From Brachycybe producta (taxonomy: Eukaryota; Arthropoda; Diplopoda; Playtdesmida; Andrognathidae): a stretch of DNA of 64,000 bases. Position 1 is the first letter of the stretch. Every line of letters begins with the position of its first letter. The DNA lies in contig JAUPFP010000007.1 of the NCBI GenBank assembly GCA_036925085.1, forward strand, positions 1,456,247 to 1,520,246, read 5' to 3'. Positions 34,034 through 45,780 of the stretch are shown here, one piece after another. The notes beneath the pieces were generated by a model, which saw only the letters and a program-made list of their open reading frames with translations, did not search any database and had not been told where the DNA came from. The position numbers and the translations under genes are program-made.

Positions 34034-34039
34034 GATATG

Positions 34040-34735
34040 AAAAAGAAAATTTCTTGTTTTGTTTCTTATTAAGGTACGTCCACACATATTTGCACAACGT
34101 TCAGAGTGATTACAAGGACTTGTAATCTACAATTGTTGCTGACAAGACTTGTAGTTTTGTGAAATGGGCCCTCAACCACCCAGGTGTGGTTGAGGTGCGT
34201 TTCTATAGCTGTTCATAACGATATAACTTCGAAAAATCATTGCACGTGAACCGGAAGAGCGAGAATGGATGCAATACATTCCCAGTGACGTCCACGGCAA
34301 GACAAGAATGTCTTTATTTCCAGTGTGCAATACACCAGTTAGGCCTAATTCCGACAATAGCTAACACAATTAGAATTTAAGTCGATGTTGCTTATGTTCC
34401 ATGTTCATAAATTAACAAAAACACAATTTATTTTTCTTTCTGATGAAAAAGATTAATTTTAAGATTCATTACAGTTTATTTCGGCAATAACCAGTTCCTA
34501 AAAATAAAACAATAACGAAACAGATAAGAGAGATAATTCCATACAGAGTTGATTATAATAAGAATTAAAAAATGCAGTCAAGTGAGTTTCTCATAGATCA
34601 CTTTTTTTTTTAAGTTTAAAATTAAAGTTTTAATATTTATTGACCACTCTGTATGTGTCAGAATTTTTTAGTCTCAAATGAAGTTTAAAAGAAAATCCTT
34701 GATCCCGTTTCGCTATTAGTACTTATTATAATACT
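34040..34735. other. Non-coding stretch with a short strong hairpin
   Basis: CCTCAACCAC and GTGGTTGAGG form a 10-bp stem around 34171-34196. No gene recognised. Confidence 0.45.
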
Positions 34736-34737
34736 CG

Positions 34738-35680
<943 letters not shown>

Positions 35681-35682
35681 AA

Positions 35683-36515
35683 CTCTGAGGCATCATTTAC
35701 AGAAAAAAAGTCATAAAATTGTGACATAATGTGTAACAGTGTAGAACTCCTGTTACGGAAGAACACTTGGGATTTTAATAAGAGTGTTGTACAGTGTATT
35801 TAGACCTGATCCAAAATATGGCGTTGCGTAGCCGATGGGACCATTTGACGTTAGTATTAGTTTTGTAAATCAGTAAATGGACCACGAGTCGACTGAGGCA
35901 CGGGGTTTTATACGTTGGGCCTGTGTATACCTGGGCTGTGCGCAATCACGCCCAAGAGACCATGTCTCAACACAGGCATTTAGAAATCGGGACGAAATTC
36001 AGTTGGCTCCGCCCTTTTTATGACGACCGGCAACTTCTAATTAGTTAGTTATGTAGTCTGACGTCACATGCTCCGCCCTTTTCAACGTCGAACCTCACAA
36101 CAAACCAATTAGAAGTTGCCGGTCGTCATAAAAAGGGCGGAGCCAACTTCTGTTTGTCCCGATTTCTAATTGCCTGTTGTCGACAAATTAAGGAATGTCA
36201 CCGATTTTGACTTGTCCTTTACGTCCACTTCATCTAAAGGAAGAGGTGGGAGTGGGAGGAACTGGGGCGCGGGATCCACAAAGGCTGGTGTTTTTACAGA
36301 GAGGTAAAACACCGGGTCTCACAAATGTCACAGTGCTTGTGCACTATTCATTTATGACTGTCATGTTATTCTGTGCACTAGTCAATGGCAGTCATAATGC
36401 TAATATTTATCATAATATTTTGTAATTTGCTTTTGTGACTGTTACAAGTTTATGAGCTAGATATGACAATTTACCATCATATGCCAGTCGTATTCTAATT
36501 CTACAATGAGGCCCC
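35683..36515. mobile_element. Family E element, copy 3, split by a ~590-bp insertion
   Basis: The left part (TGAGGCATCATTTACAG, AAGTCATAAAATTGTGACA) ends near 35735. The family order resumes near 36340 (CATTTATGACTGTCAT, ATAATATTTTGTAATTTGCT, GAGCTAGATATGACAATTTA, ACAATGAGGCCCC). Between them lies unrelated, higher-GC sequence that itself contains a family A copy. Confidence 0.6.
35972..36177. mobile_element. Family A foldback element, copy 4
   Basis: 206 bp, ends ACAGGCATTTAGAAATCGGG and CCCGATTTCTAATTGCCTGT; CTGACGTCACATGC in the centre. Only a degraded flank duplication (TGTCTCAAC and TGTCGACAA). Confidence 0.93.
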
Positions 36516-36590
36516 GTATCTTCCAAAATAAACTTATGACAATTTGAAAAAAATGATCGAAGTTTTCCAGTTGATCTTCATCAACGTTTA

Positions 36591-36763
36591 GGGTCTGTAC
36601 ACACTATCCGGTCATGGTCACCGGTCATTTTTCTATGGAAAACCATGATCTGCGTGTGGTGACCAGTGTGATCGCCGACTTTTTAAATACATTGGATTTC
36701 AATTGAAAATATTTGACCACGGTCAACCTGACCCCGCCTTGACCGTAGAGTGTGAATCGACCC
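36591..36763. mobile_element. Family T foldback element
   Basis: 173 bp flanked by TA. Ends GGGTCTGTACACAC and GAGTGTGAATCGACCC; inner arms GGTCATGGTCACCGGTCA and TTGACCACGGTCAACC. One copy seen. Non-coding. Confidence 0.7.
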
Positions 36764-36970
36764 TAAAGAGAAAAAATAACTTTCAAAAAATGCAATAAAA
36801 ATTTTATATTTAAAGTTATCATTGTGAAAATACTTTTTCACATACTAAACAATGAACTTTTTTTTTCTTCTTTCAAAATGTTTTATATTTCTGTAAATTA
36901 TCAAATTCGGTTGCCAACTAAAAGTAGCGCAAGAGGTCAAAAAAGTGAAATGCAGATACAGTTTTTAAAC

Positions 36971-37172
36971 ACAGGCAGTTAGAAATAGGAGAGAACTTCA
37001 GTTGGTTCCGCCCTTGTTATGACGACCGGCAACTTCTAATTGGTTTGTGTGGTTCGACGTTGAAAAGGGCGGAGCATGTGACGTCAGACTACATAACCAA
37101 CCAATTAGAAGTTGCCGGTCGTCATAACAAGGGCGGAGCCATTGAAGTTCTCTCCTATTTCTAACTGCCTGT
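36971..37172. mobile_element. Family A foldback element, copy 5
   Basis: 202 bp with ends ACAGGCAGTTAGAAATAGGA and TCCTATTTCTAACTGCCTGT. Perfect 9-bp target duplication TTTTTAAAC at 36962-36970 and 37173-37181, which fixes the element's boundaries and the family's duplication length. Confidence 0.96.
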
Positions 37173-37181
37173 TTTTTAAAC

Positions 37182-38385
37182 ACCTTGTATTTTTCAAAAA
37201 CCTTTGTTTCAAATCCAATTTATTTCAGGTATTTCTTTGTATTTCTTTTTAAAAAAAAATATACTATTAACTATAAAGTACATGTAGGCCTCATGTATTA
37301 TAGATTTTTTTTGACGTCAAAAACTGACAAATTGGAATCATAAATTTTAAGTGTTATTGGCCAGAGTTTAAAAGATACAATGGGGGTTTTTCTTTATTAT
37401 TTTAAAATTAAAACCATAATGATGTAGTTTTGGTTTATTTCATTTAAAATAAAACTTAAAAAGAAATAATAATAAAGATTTCATCCATTTTGTTTCCTAT
37501 TTTTACACCAAAAAAAATGTCTTCAAAACTAGGGAAAATGGGGTCAGGGCCCCCTTTAAGAAAAAGAAAAAAAGAGTAGCATCAGAAAGAGAGATGCAAA
37601 AAAAGGAAACCCCCAAAAGTTCGACGCACGACAACCGACTACTTTTTTTAATAGTTTTTTTTCTTTCTAAGTTGTTGTTGGTTCAAACAACACGCACAAC
37701 ACAAAACACAAAAACCCGTCCATTTCAATCATTTTAATACACATTCGAGGGTTGAGTTACTTTGTAAATGAAATCCAGTTTCAAAGGAAAAGCAGTATTC
37801 AAATACAAACTTCAACATTTACTTTTCATTTTTCTTTTTTTTTTTTAAAAAGAAAAAGCACTTTTAAAAGGTACTTTTTATTGTTAGAAATGGCAGAAAT
37901 AGCCTCCTCCCCTCTCTCTCTCTCTCGATCTCTACCTGTCCCTTCAAAGCTCCCCCCAAAAAATCGTGATATTTGCATTATGGGTTATCAAGAAAAAACT
38001 CTTTTTGAACTAAATTGAGAGACCCACCCACACCTCACTTTATTATGAATTTAATATATTCTTTAGACACGAACACGCCATCATCATCATCCTTTTTTAC
38101 TATTATTTATTTTCATTGGAGACAATTTTGTATTTTACACTGATTGGTCAACCTATTTGGACTCAGGTGTGTCTTCAAAGTTTGCCTCATGAGTCATAAC
38201 ACCCTGCCTGACTTTTATGATAATTTTTTGAGACAATAGAAATTGTAAATATACAATAGTTGAAAAATATCTGATTATCTTTTTTTTTTATCTACTAGGT
38301 TACATAGAAATGTCATTTGTATGCACATGTTGACCAATACACATTTACATATTTAATTAAGGGTTAAAAGAATTGTTTTTTTTTT
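37182..38385. other. AT-rich non-coding stretch
   Basis: Homopolymers, a short CT run near 37912 and CATCATCATCAT near 38082. No gene recognised. Confidence 0.45.
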
Positions 38386-38387
38386 GC

Positions 38388-38487
38388 AATCAAAGAGATT
38401 GTTTTGAAGAGGCTAGGAGTTCTTCCACAGTTACTTTGCAACTGACCTAGGGGTTTTCTAGTCTCTAACCAATCTCTTTGATTACAA
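38388..38487. repeat. Hairpin related to the core of family D
   Basis: AATCAAAGAGATTG..GAGGCTAGGAGTTC and CTAGTCTCTAACCAATCTCTTTGATT are inverted partners. The words match the inner foldback of family D (GAGGCTAG, TAGAGACT). It lacks the GGGCTCGG ends. Confidence 0.5.
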
Positions 38488-38579
38488 AGCCTACTACACA
38501 CTAGCCTAGCCTAGCCTAGCCACTAAAGCCTAGTACACACCAGGAGGCTTTGTTATGATACATTGTTGCAGGGCTGCTC

Positions 38580-38644
38580 AGATACAATGTTGCGGATCTG
38601 AATCGCAACTCAGCCACGATTCAGACCCGCAATATTGTATCGCA
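38580..38644. other. Long imperfect hairpin, miRNA-precursor-like
   Basis: Arms GATACAATGTTGCGGATCTG.. and ..CAGACCCGCAATATTGTATC pair over about 25 bp with two mismatches around an 11-nt loop. It sits just after a short CTAGC pentamer tract (38499-38518). Could be a tiny foldback element or a hairpin RNA. Confidence 0.5.
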
Positions 38645-38919
38645 ACAAAGAATCCCGTTGTTTTACTTAAAGGTATGTTTCCACTTTGACTCATGTGATA
38701 CACGAATATGCATCATGATCTTGTCCAAGAAAATATTTTGTTTACGGCCTGAAAAATGTTGCAAAAGCAATTTAAAATGTTGCTGGCAACATGCTACTAC
38801 AGAATTTCATCCTTATGGAAGAGTTTCAAGGACAACACAAATAAGTCATCATTACCTTTGAAAACTTTGATTTGATTTGGAATTTGGAAGCACAGCTTGT
38901 TCGGAATAAGCTTAGGATT

Positions 38920-38997
38920 TGACTAAACCATTTCTTCCCAATTTTAATATGGCTCTCGAGCTGACTGCAGGTGTACTGAGTTGAATTGAATTGACTA
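38920..38997 (+). mobile_element. LINE 3' terminus fragment
   Basis: ATGGCTCTCGAGCTGACTG.. GGTGTACTGAGTTGAATTGAATTGA is the complement of the tail at 9965-10050 and like that at 40755. It ends in an (ATTGA)n run, the family's 3' terminus. About 75 bp only. Confidence 0.6.
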
Positions 38998-39078
38998 TTA
39001 TATGAATTTTATCTCCATTAAACATGAGTGAATTTTATATTTAGCCAAGGACAGCCGAAAAAAAAAACATGGAAGTTA

Positions 39079-39257
39079 TGCCATGTTTCCACTGAGGTGA
39101 AAATTTGAACTTTTTGAAGATTTCAACTGCTGAAAAATAGAACAAACGTGGCTCCCACCTATGATAGTTAATAAGCGGAGACCACGTGTGTGTTTTATTT
39201 TTCACCAATTGAAATCTGCAAAAAAGTTCAATTTTTCACCCCAATGGAAACAAGGCC
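39079..39257. mobile_element. Family V foldback element, copy 1
   Basis: 179 bp flanked by TA. Ends TGCCATGTTTCCACTGAGG and CCAATGGAAACAAGGCC; inner arms GTGAAAATTTGAACTTTTTG and CAAAAAAGTTCAATTTTTCAC, and a central ACAAACGTGGCTCCCACC / GGAGACCACGTGTGTG part. Non-coding. Confidence 0.75.
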
Positions 39258-39259
39258 TA

Positions 39260-39965
39260 AAGAAGAGATTCAACTTTTATATAGATAATATATTATGGTG
39301 AAGAGAGAGAGAGAGAAGAAAAAAAGAGCATCATTAAATGAAATTAAGTGAAGCATAAAATTATTAGGTTTGGTTTAGTGCACAGTCACAAGAAGAGCCA
39401 AACCAACCAACAACATCTTTTACATGGCCATTTTAAGAAAGATGAAATAATAGAAAGAAGATCATATAGAAAAATAAGAAATTGTTAAGATATACTCTTG
39501 ACTGACTGACTGAACAACAACAAGTGAACACAAGCTGTTTATATGCATTGTTATTCATACATAAAACTCCTATCAAACATATGGAAGAAAAAAAAACCCT
39601 ATTTGTTATTATTCACTTTTTTCTCTATTCATCATCATTGGTTTCGGAATTTATGAGCAAATGGGGGAAAAAAGAAGAAGAAAAGTAAAAGCCAACAACA
39701 GTATTCACTTCAGCAGAAGAGTGGTTATCACCAATGTTAAAGGCACGAGTGAGTTACCACCGCCACCACCACCAACCACTCATTTTTACCTGAGTAATAA
39801 ATAATAACATCAGCAAGTACCGAAGGTGATACACTTTTTTAGAGAAAGAGAAAAAAAACCCCACTTTTCTTCTTCTTCATGATATGAACCCAATTTCTCT
39901 AATACATGTTAGTAGTAAAAAGTGGGTAAAAAAATGTAACATTGCTCTAAAATGTTAATTAATGA
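39260..39965. other. Non-coding stretch
   Basis: Short GA-rich tract at about 39302-39318 and an ACCACCACC tract near 39765. No gene recognised. Confidence 0.45.
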
Positions 39966-40735
39966 TAATAATGCTTGATTGCAATTTGTCATTGATCTAT
40001 TTATTTTAAAAAGTTCAATTATTTTTTTTTTGTACTTTATTGGACATTTTGGATATTGAGATCATTAAAAAGGCATTGAGATATTTTGTTAGATTTGCTT
40101 ATTAATGGTTAACTCCAGTTTACAATAAAGTTATCAAAATGAACTTCCAACATATATAAATGGCAAACTGTAATCAACAATTTATCATTGATCTATTTAA
40201 ATTGTTTATTTGAAATTTGCCATTTATCTATCTTGTTAAAGTTCATTACCGTGCATTGTGGTTATTGGAGATAACAAAAACGTTGAAATAATGTCTTATG
40301 ATAATTACGACCATAAAGTACAAAAATCAACTTCCAATAAATATATGGCAAACTGTAATCACCAATTTTTTCATTGATCTATTCAACTTGTCAAATTGTT
40401 GATTGCAATTTGACAAGTTGAATAGATCAATGACAAATTGTCAAATTGCTGATTGCAATTTGTCATTTATCTCTATTAGTAGTTCATTTCGGTGCTTTAT
40501 GGTTATTGGAGATAACAAAAACATTGAAATAATTTGTTATTTCTTATGTCCAAATACCAAATAATACCAAAAATGAACATTTAACATAGATAAATGGCAG
40601 ACTGTAATCAACAATTTATGATTGATCCATTCAAATTCTCAAAATGTTGTTTGCAATTTGCCATTTATCCATCATGATAGTTAAGTGTTTATTTTAGTAC
40701 TTTATGGTCATTGAACATAATTATTTACTAAAACC
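39966..40735. repeat. Tandem array of ~200-240-bp units
   Basis: About four units marked by GATTGCAATTTGTCATTTATC-like words near 39975, 40206, 40448 and 40650, followed by AAGTTCATT, a TTTATGGTTATTGGAGATAAC core and AACATAGATAAATGGCA. Periods about 230, 240 and 200 bp. Each unit also has inverted parts (ATAAATGGCAAACTGTAATC against GATTGCAATTTGCCATTTAT). Confidence 0.8.
40372..40432. repeat. Perfect 27-bp palindrome within the tandem array
   Basis: Arms of 27 bp (starting CATTGATCTATTCAACTTG) are exact complements around the 7-nt spacer TTGATTG. No other unit of the array contains this extension. Confidence 0.95.
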
Positions 40736-40754
40736 AAATATGTTTCTTGACAGC

Positions 40755-41246
40755 TCAAGTTCAATTCAATTCAATTAGATACACCTCCAATCAGCTTGAA
40801 AGCCATGTGGCAGGGGGATTGCTCCCAATCATGAGTGATTGTCATTATTTAAAAATAAGACATCAATTACGAAATTGAAATCGTCCTAACAAAGAACTAT
40901 TCACAGGAAGAGAATTCCATAGTCTAACAACATTAGGAATAAAAGACCAAAAATATGCATCAGTCCTAGCCATTAATTCTTTGAAAGTCTTTGAATGCCC
41001 AAATCTACCTTTATGAGGATTTCTTGTTAGTAAACCATTAAGCAGAGTAATGTTATCATCAGACAGCAAACATCCCAGAAGAGCGAGGCTTTGCTCATTT
41101 CTTCGGACTGCTAATCTTTCCCATTCTAGCTCTTGAAGCATAGATGATACGCTGTCAGTATATGCATACCGTCCCTTAACAAATCTTGCAGCCCTACGCT
41201 GCACCATTTCTAAGTTACCTTCACCTTCCCAATAGTAAGCTAACAA
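40755..41246 (-). pseudogene. LINE 3' end with reverse-transcriptase C-terminal coding
   Basis: Minus-strand 127-codon frame (41246-40863) containing MVQRRAARFVKGRY, SSMLQELEWERLAVRR and SFIPNVVRLWNSLP. These are the familiar C-terminal signatures of reverse transcriptases from CR1/jockey-type non-LTR retrotransposons, just past the RT thumb. The rest of ORF2 and all of ORF1 are missing, a typical 5' truncation. The frame is open to its end, so the copy is not old. After the stop an untranslated tail of ~100 bp ends in (AATTG)n repeats near 40757-40771. Related tails are at 9965 and 38920. Whether it belongs to CR1, L2 or jockey cannot be settled from this short piece. Confidence 0.85.
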
Positions 41247-42085
41247 TTCCCATAAAAGGAAATACTTGTATACTGATTGTGTTGTTAAGTTTGTTTTAAT
41301 ATAAATTTAACTTTTGACATGCTTAATTGTTCGTTTTATTTTTTTTTTTTCTACCACAAAAGCTAGTAAAAAAAATTACAATAAATTTCTGAACTCCACT
41401 ACACTCTATAGTATTGAAAAATAAATATATATGCCACATTTGACATCAATAGTTTTGTTAAAATAGCATTTAAACAATAAAAATCTCTCTCTTTTGGTTG
41501 ACTAATTTATTGTATTATCATTTATACTAAATTTATTATTATTTAGACTATGTTCAACCCCTCTTTAATAATAAAAATGAATATTTCTATATTTATATAT
41601 AAAAAAAAGTTAAATAATATTCGAATGAATGAATGGGCGTTTATCGAAATAAAGACTTTTAACAAAAAAATGAAAGTATTTCACTGTGAATGGTGGTAAA
41701 ACACGTTTCAAATTATGAGTGAATGTTTAGTAGAATGTTTGTGTGAATATGCCCTATTTTTTTCTTGTGGAAGGAATTGGATAAACTTTTTTTCTTCTCT
41801 TCTGTATCCCCTTGTTATATGAGAGACATTAGAGACAACAAAACTAGAAAGTAGGTTTCCATCCAATGAAAAAAGCAACACCACCTATATTAATACTAAC
41901 CTGTACATACATCACACCGACGACAACCACAAACAATCGTAAAAGGGTTTTTTTTTCTTCTTCTGTCTCTCTTTCTCTCTCTCTCTAAGAAAAGTCTCCA
42001 CCCAGACACAGAAGGTCGTGGGTGGACAATGGACATGACTTGCAAACTGAATAAAAATAACCTACCTACACAAAAATATACATAT
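41247..42085. other. AT-rich non-coding stretch
   Basis: CT run at about 41963-41987. No gene recognised. Confidence 0.45.
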
Positions 42086-42086
42086 A

Positions 42087-42226
42087 TGTCGCACCCATTT
42101 GATGTAATTGTCCATGACAAGAAATGTCTGTCCATTTCGCGTTTTGTTATCAACTCAATTTATGTTCATTTCGCGAAATGGGCATACATTTCTTGTAATG
42201 GACAATTACACCAAATGGATGCCACA
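42087..42226. mobile_element. Short foldback element X
   Basis: About 140 bp. Arms CACCCATTTGATGTAATTGTCC.. GACAAGAAATGT.. CCATTTCGCG and their near-perfect complements on the right (roughly 52 of 57 positions pair), around a ~30-nt loop. One copy seen. Non-coding. Confidence 0.8.
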
Positions 42227-42427
42227 TTATACATTGTCATATTATTTCACTATTTTAGTCCAGCCCCAAGACCACGCAGAAATGAAACCTCAAAATCGGA
42301 TTCAGTATCCAAAAAAGTTTGTCCTTTTTTGGGCTATTATTACTTGAAGTTCTTCTTTTTTTCTGTATAAAAAACGGTACATTTAGGTAGTAGTTTCCTC
42401 TTTGCCACTGTATCACAGTCACAGTGT

Positions 42428-42602
42428 TTGACCCTTGGCACTCTAAAACCATTTTTCGACTGCAAAATGAAGTCGAATTGTCGCCAAAATCGACCACTTT
42501 TGAGTTTTTTCATAGAAAATACATTGCAACTACAATGCGACAACCTTCGACTTCATTTTGCATTAAAAAAATAATCAAAAAGTGGTCTGTATATTCCAAT
42601 CT
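42428..42602. mobile_element. Family H foldback element, copy 2
   Basis: Arms around GACTGCAAAATGAAGTCGAA and TTCGACTTCATTTTGCATT; also AAAATCGACCACTTTTGAG. The right end is AAAGTGGTCTGTATATTCCA. Confidence 0.65.
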
Positions 42603-43788
42603 TTAGAAACAAACCAGTTATGTTCACTTTCTAAAGTATCTAGCAAGAAAAAAAATGAATGCGCATGCGGGGTCACTTTTACAATAGAAACCCTACACAA
42701 ATGTACACTGATACTAACAGAAGGCACACTCTTTTATTTCCGATTATTTCTTACTATAGAAACCTATACAAAAGACACTGCAACCACCAGATGGAGCCAC
42801 TAATCTTCCTTCTTTTCAACTGCATCAAAGGCACCAACAACTAGTGCAGCTACTACATCACTGTATTGCACTAACAACTAAATATTATTTGGTTATTTCT
42901 GATTGGTCATTTAAGGTGTTCTTAACTGCTGTATGTAACATTTGTGTATGAATACAACTTCCAGGAAAAAAGACTCATCATTTAAATAATCCAATCAGTA
43001 ATCTTGAATTGACAAATATGAAAGATTATGGGTCGTTTTTTTATTTGGTAATAAATTTAGACAGGATTAATAGACACCATTATTGTTAGATGAACAGAAA
43101 TCATCAAATCTTACAAATTAACAGTTAAATCCATAATTTTAAATTTCAAGACATTCTCATAAAAAATAAAACTGAAAATATGAACATAATTAAATGTAAA
43201 AAGTAAAATTAAGGTTAGAAAATTACAAAACTGTATATCATTTTTTTTAAAAAATGTTGTCTCCTGTAATATAATTACATTTTTTTTTGTAAAAAAAAAC
43301 TTTAAAATGAGAAGAAAAAAAATAACCCCCATAATATAAGACCTTCAAAAAAAATTAGGGGATAATAATAGGGGAAATACACTGCCAAAAGTAATGAGGG
43401 GATAAATAATAAAAAAAGGGTCTCCCTTTTCCTCTTCTTATTATTTCCTGACTTTTGAAGGCAAAAAGCAGGCAAAACTTTTTGTTTCTTTGGACTTGTT
43501 GTATTAAAACTTGAAACCAATTTGTTCTCCAATTAGTTTCATAAATTTTGAATTTTCTCTCCCGACTGGCACGCCATTTTGCCATACTTTTTCCTTTCTT
43601 TGTTAAAATATCATTTTTTCTCAAGTTACAAAAAAAAAACACACAGGAGTTGCAGGAGGAGTGGTCATTAGTGGCATTTATACCATATTTAAATTATATT
43701 AAAATTAAATGCCTTATTATATAAGCAAAAAAATACCTTCAGGTTATAAAAACCAAAAAATTAAAATATTTTTTAAAAACTCATTATT
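42603..43788. other. AT-rich non-coding stretch
   Basis: No gene or element recognised. Confidence 0.45.
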
Positions 43789-43789
43789 A

Positions 43790-44251
43790 GAAAGCTCGGA
43801 TTTTTATGCCATATCAAGCTTATGCTTCTCAATTTGTTGCCCAAGTGTGCCAATTGTAAAATAATTTCTAATCAAAAAGACTAGTTAAAGGCTGTATGTC
43901 AAGAGGCCTCATTATAAAAAAAGTCATAAAATTGTGACCGTCATTCATCACGTACGTGCTATTATTTTATGACTATTACATCTATACATTTGTAATTTTT
44001 TGTGACTGTTACAAGGTGATGATCTAGATATAACAATTTAATGTCATAAGAAAGTATTATTGCCTTTCTACATGTATAATGGGGCTCCTGATTACTATAT
44101 AGCAGTTGTCAAATAAAGAGTTCTAGCCTCTAACCAGTGTTTTTAATTATAAAAACCATAATTGTTGGTTGAATCTAAACGAGATTGTTACTTCATAATT
44201 GGCTCTTCGTTAACATAATATATGCTTGATATTGCATAAAAATCCGAGCAT
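43790..44251. mobile_element. Family D foldback element, copy 3, carrying a family E insertion
   Basis: D ends AGCTCGGATTTTTATGCC and GCATAAAAATCCGAGC with TA flanks. The D core is broken after AAAGGCTGTATG and resumes at CTATATAGCAGTTGTCAA; between lies family E copy 4. Confidence 0.85.
43905..44096. mobile_element. Family E element, copy 4, nested in D
   Basis: AGAGGCCTCATTATAAAAAA, GTCATAAAATTGTGACCGTC, TTTGTGACTGTTACAAGGTG, GATCTAGATATAACAATTTA and AATGGGGCTCCTGATTA appear in the family order. About 190 bp. Confidence 0.8.
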
Positions 44252-44526
44252 TACTCATTATAATTTATATAATTATTAAAAGAAGTTTGGTGATGTGAGA
44301 ATTTGAACAAAAGTTGCCATGAAAGGTAATTTTATTGGTACTTTGTTATCAGATTATTTTGAAAAAAAGATCATAAGATCATTATCATTATCATCATCGG
44401 TATTATTGAAATTGGTCTAGTTATATATTTAATAGTTTAATTTTTTGGTTATTTTTTTTAAATCTTGTTGAACTGAAGAAGACGAAGAAGAAGATGAAAA
44501 TGTAGAAACTACTTTGTAAAAAAAGA

Positions 44527-44548
44527 GGGGGGGGGGGGGGGGGGGGGG
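44527..44548. repeat. (G)22 homopolymer
   Basis: Twenty-two G in a row on the plus strand, the longest G run in the window. It could form quadruplexes, or it may be an assembly-sensitive site. Confidence 0.95.
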
Positions 44549-44748
44549 TTATCTTTCTCACGATTTTGTAATTTGTTTATCACCTTTTAGAATTTAAATG
44601 GATGACAACACTCCCTTCACACTATCTATCTTTCCATCTGATGTCTGAATGGATGGGATTATGTCCCAAACCAAACCAAACCAAAAAAAAAACCCTCAGA
44701 CCATCCGAGGTTGAATGTCCGAAAGACTAGTCTCTTAAATTGGGTGGT

Positions 44749-44776
44749 ATCATCATCATCATCATCATCATCATCA
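44749..44776. repeat. (ATC)n microsatellite
   Basis: Nine ATC triplets. Confidence 0.95.
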
Positions 44777-44888
44777 TAAGTTATGAATATTAATAAAAAA
44801 AAAATAATCTCTCTTGATAAGGAAGTGGACAAAAATAAGTAGAGAGGTTTTAGGGTTAATGCCACTAGTAACAATTTATATGAAGTTA

Positions 44889-45432
44889 AGAGACTTCATT
44901 ATAGAAAAAAAAACTATCATAAAGATGTGACAATCATTTCTTATGATGTCACAGCTTATAACCAATGATTTATAGCGTATAAGTAGGGCTCGGATTTTGA
45001 TGCAACATCAACTCCGCGGAATGTTTCTCAATATCTGGCCCAAGTGCCAATTGTGAAGTGACAATCTCGTTTAGATAAAAAAAATTGTTCTTTCTAATTA
45101 AAAAAAATGGTTAGAGGCTAGAACTTTCTAGTTGACAACTGATAGTAACCAGACATCTAGCCTCTCTAACCAGCCTTTTCTGATTAGAAAAAGCATAATT
45201 GTAGTTGCTCAAATGATGATGAATGATGATGATAATGATGATTAATTCACAATTGGCACTTGGGCCACAAATTGAGAAACATTCTGGTTATATTGCATCA
45301 AAATCCGAGCCCTACATATAAGTAATGTTTTGTAACTTTTTTTTGTTTTGCGACCATTACAGAATTATGAACTATCTATGACAATCTAATGTCATATGAC
45401 AGTCTTATTACCTTTCTATAGTGATACTGTCG
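44889..45432. mobile_element. Family E element, copy 5, carrying a family D insertion
   Basis: Left part AGAGACTTCATTATAGAAA, ATCATAAAGATGTGACAATC; right part TTTTGCGACCATTACAGAAT, TATGACAATCTAATGTCATA, TTTCTATAGTGATACTGTC. They are interrupted by family D copy 4 at a TA. Confidence 0.8.
44986..45312. mobile_element. Family D foldback element, copy 4, nested in E
   Basis: 327 bp, GGGCTCGGATTTTGATGC to GCATCAAAATCCGAGCCC, flanked by TA (44984-44985 and 45313-45314). The best-preserved D copy, with inner arms GGTTAGAGGCTAGAAC and TCTAGCCTCTCTAACC. Confidence 0.92.
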
Positions 45433-45461
45433 GTAACATATTCTTAATGGAGATGCCTGAT

Positions 45462-45780
45462 TTTGCATTAAACTGAACAAGCGCCAAATTGAATAACTGC
45501 ACAATTTTTAGCATTTATTCAGTTTGGCGCTTTTAGGCGGTTTGGCACACTACACAAGTTTTCTATATAGAGAGGCGTCGAGTATGCTTGAATAGATCTT
45601 GGATTCATTTTAGCCTCTATGTACAGCTATTATGCGTAATGGAGCTTACGCGCTTTAACTGTATAACTCCGCAGTTAAAGCTTAGAGGCTAGTTTTAGTT
45701 AACCTTGGTAGTTATAGTGAACCTTAATGTATAGTGGTTTAGCAGTTTGGCACTAGATCAGCGCCATCTTCTTAAACGCT
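45462..45780. repeat. Family I relative
   Basis: AAACTGAACAAGCGCCAAATTGAATAA at the left, TTATTCAGTTTGGCGCTTTT inverted shortly after, and GTTTGGCAC..CAGCGCCATC at the right end. Shares GATTCATTTTAGCCTCTATG with the 30.8 kb copy. Confidence 0.6.
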
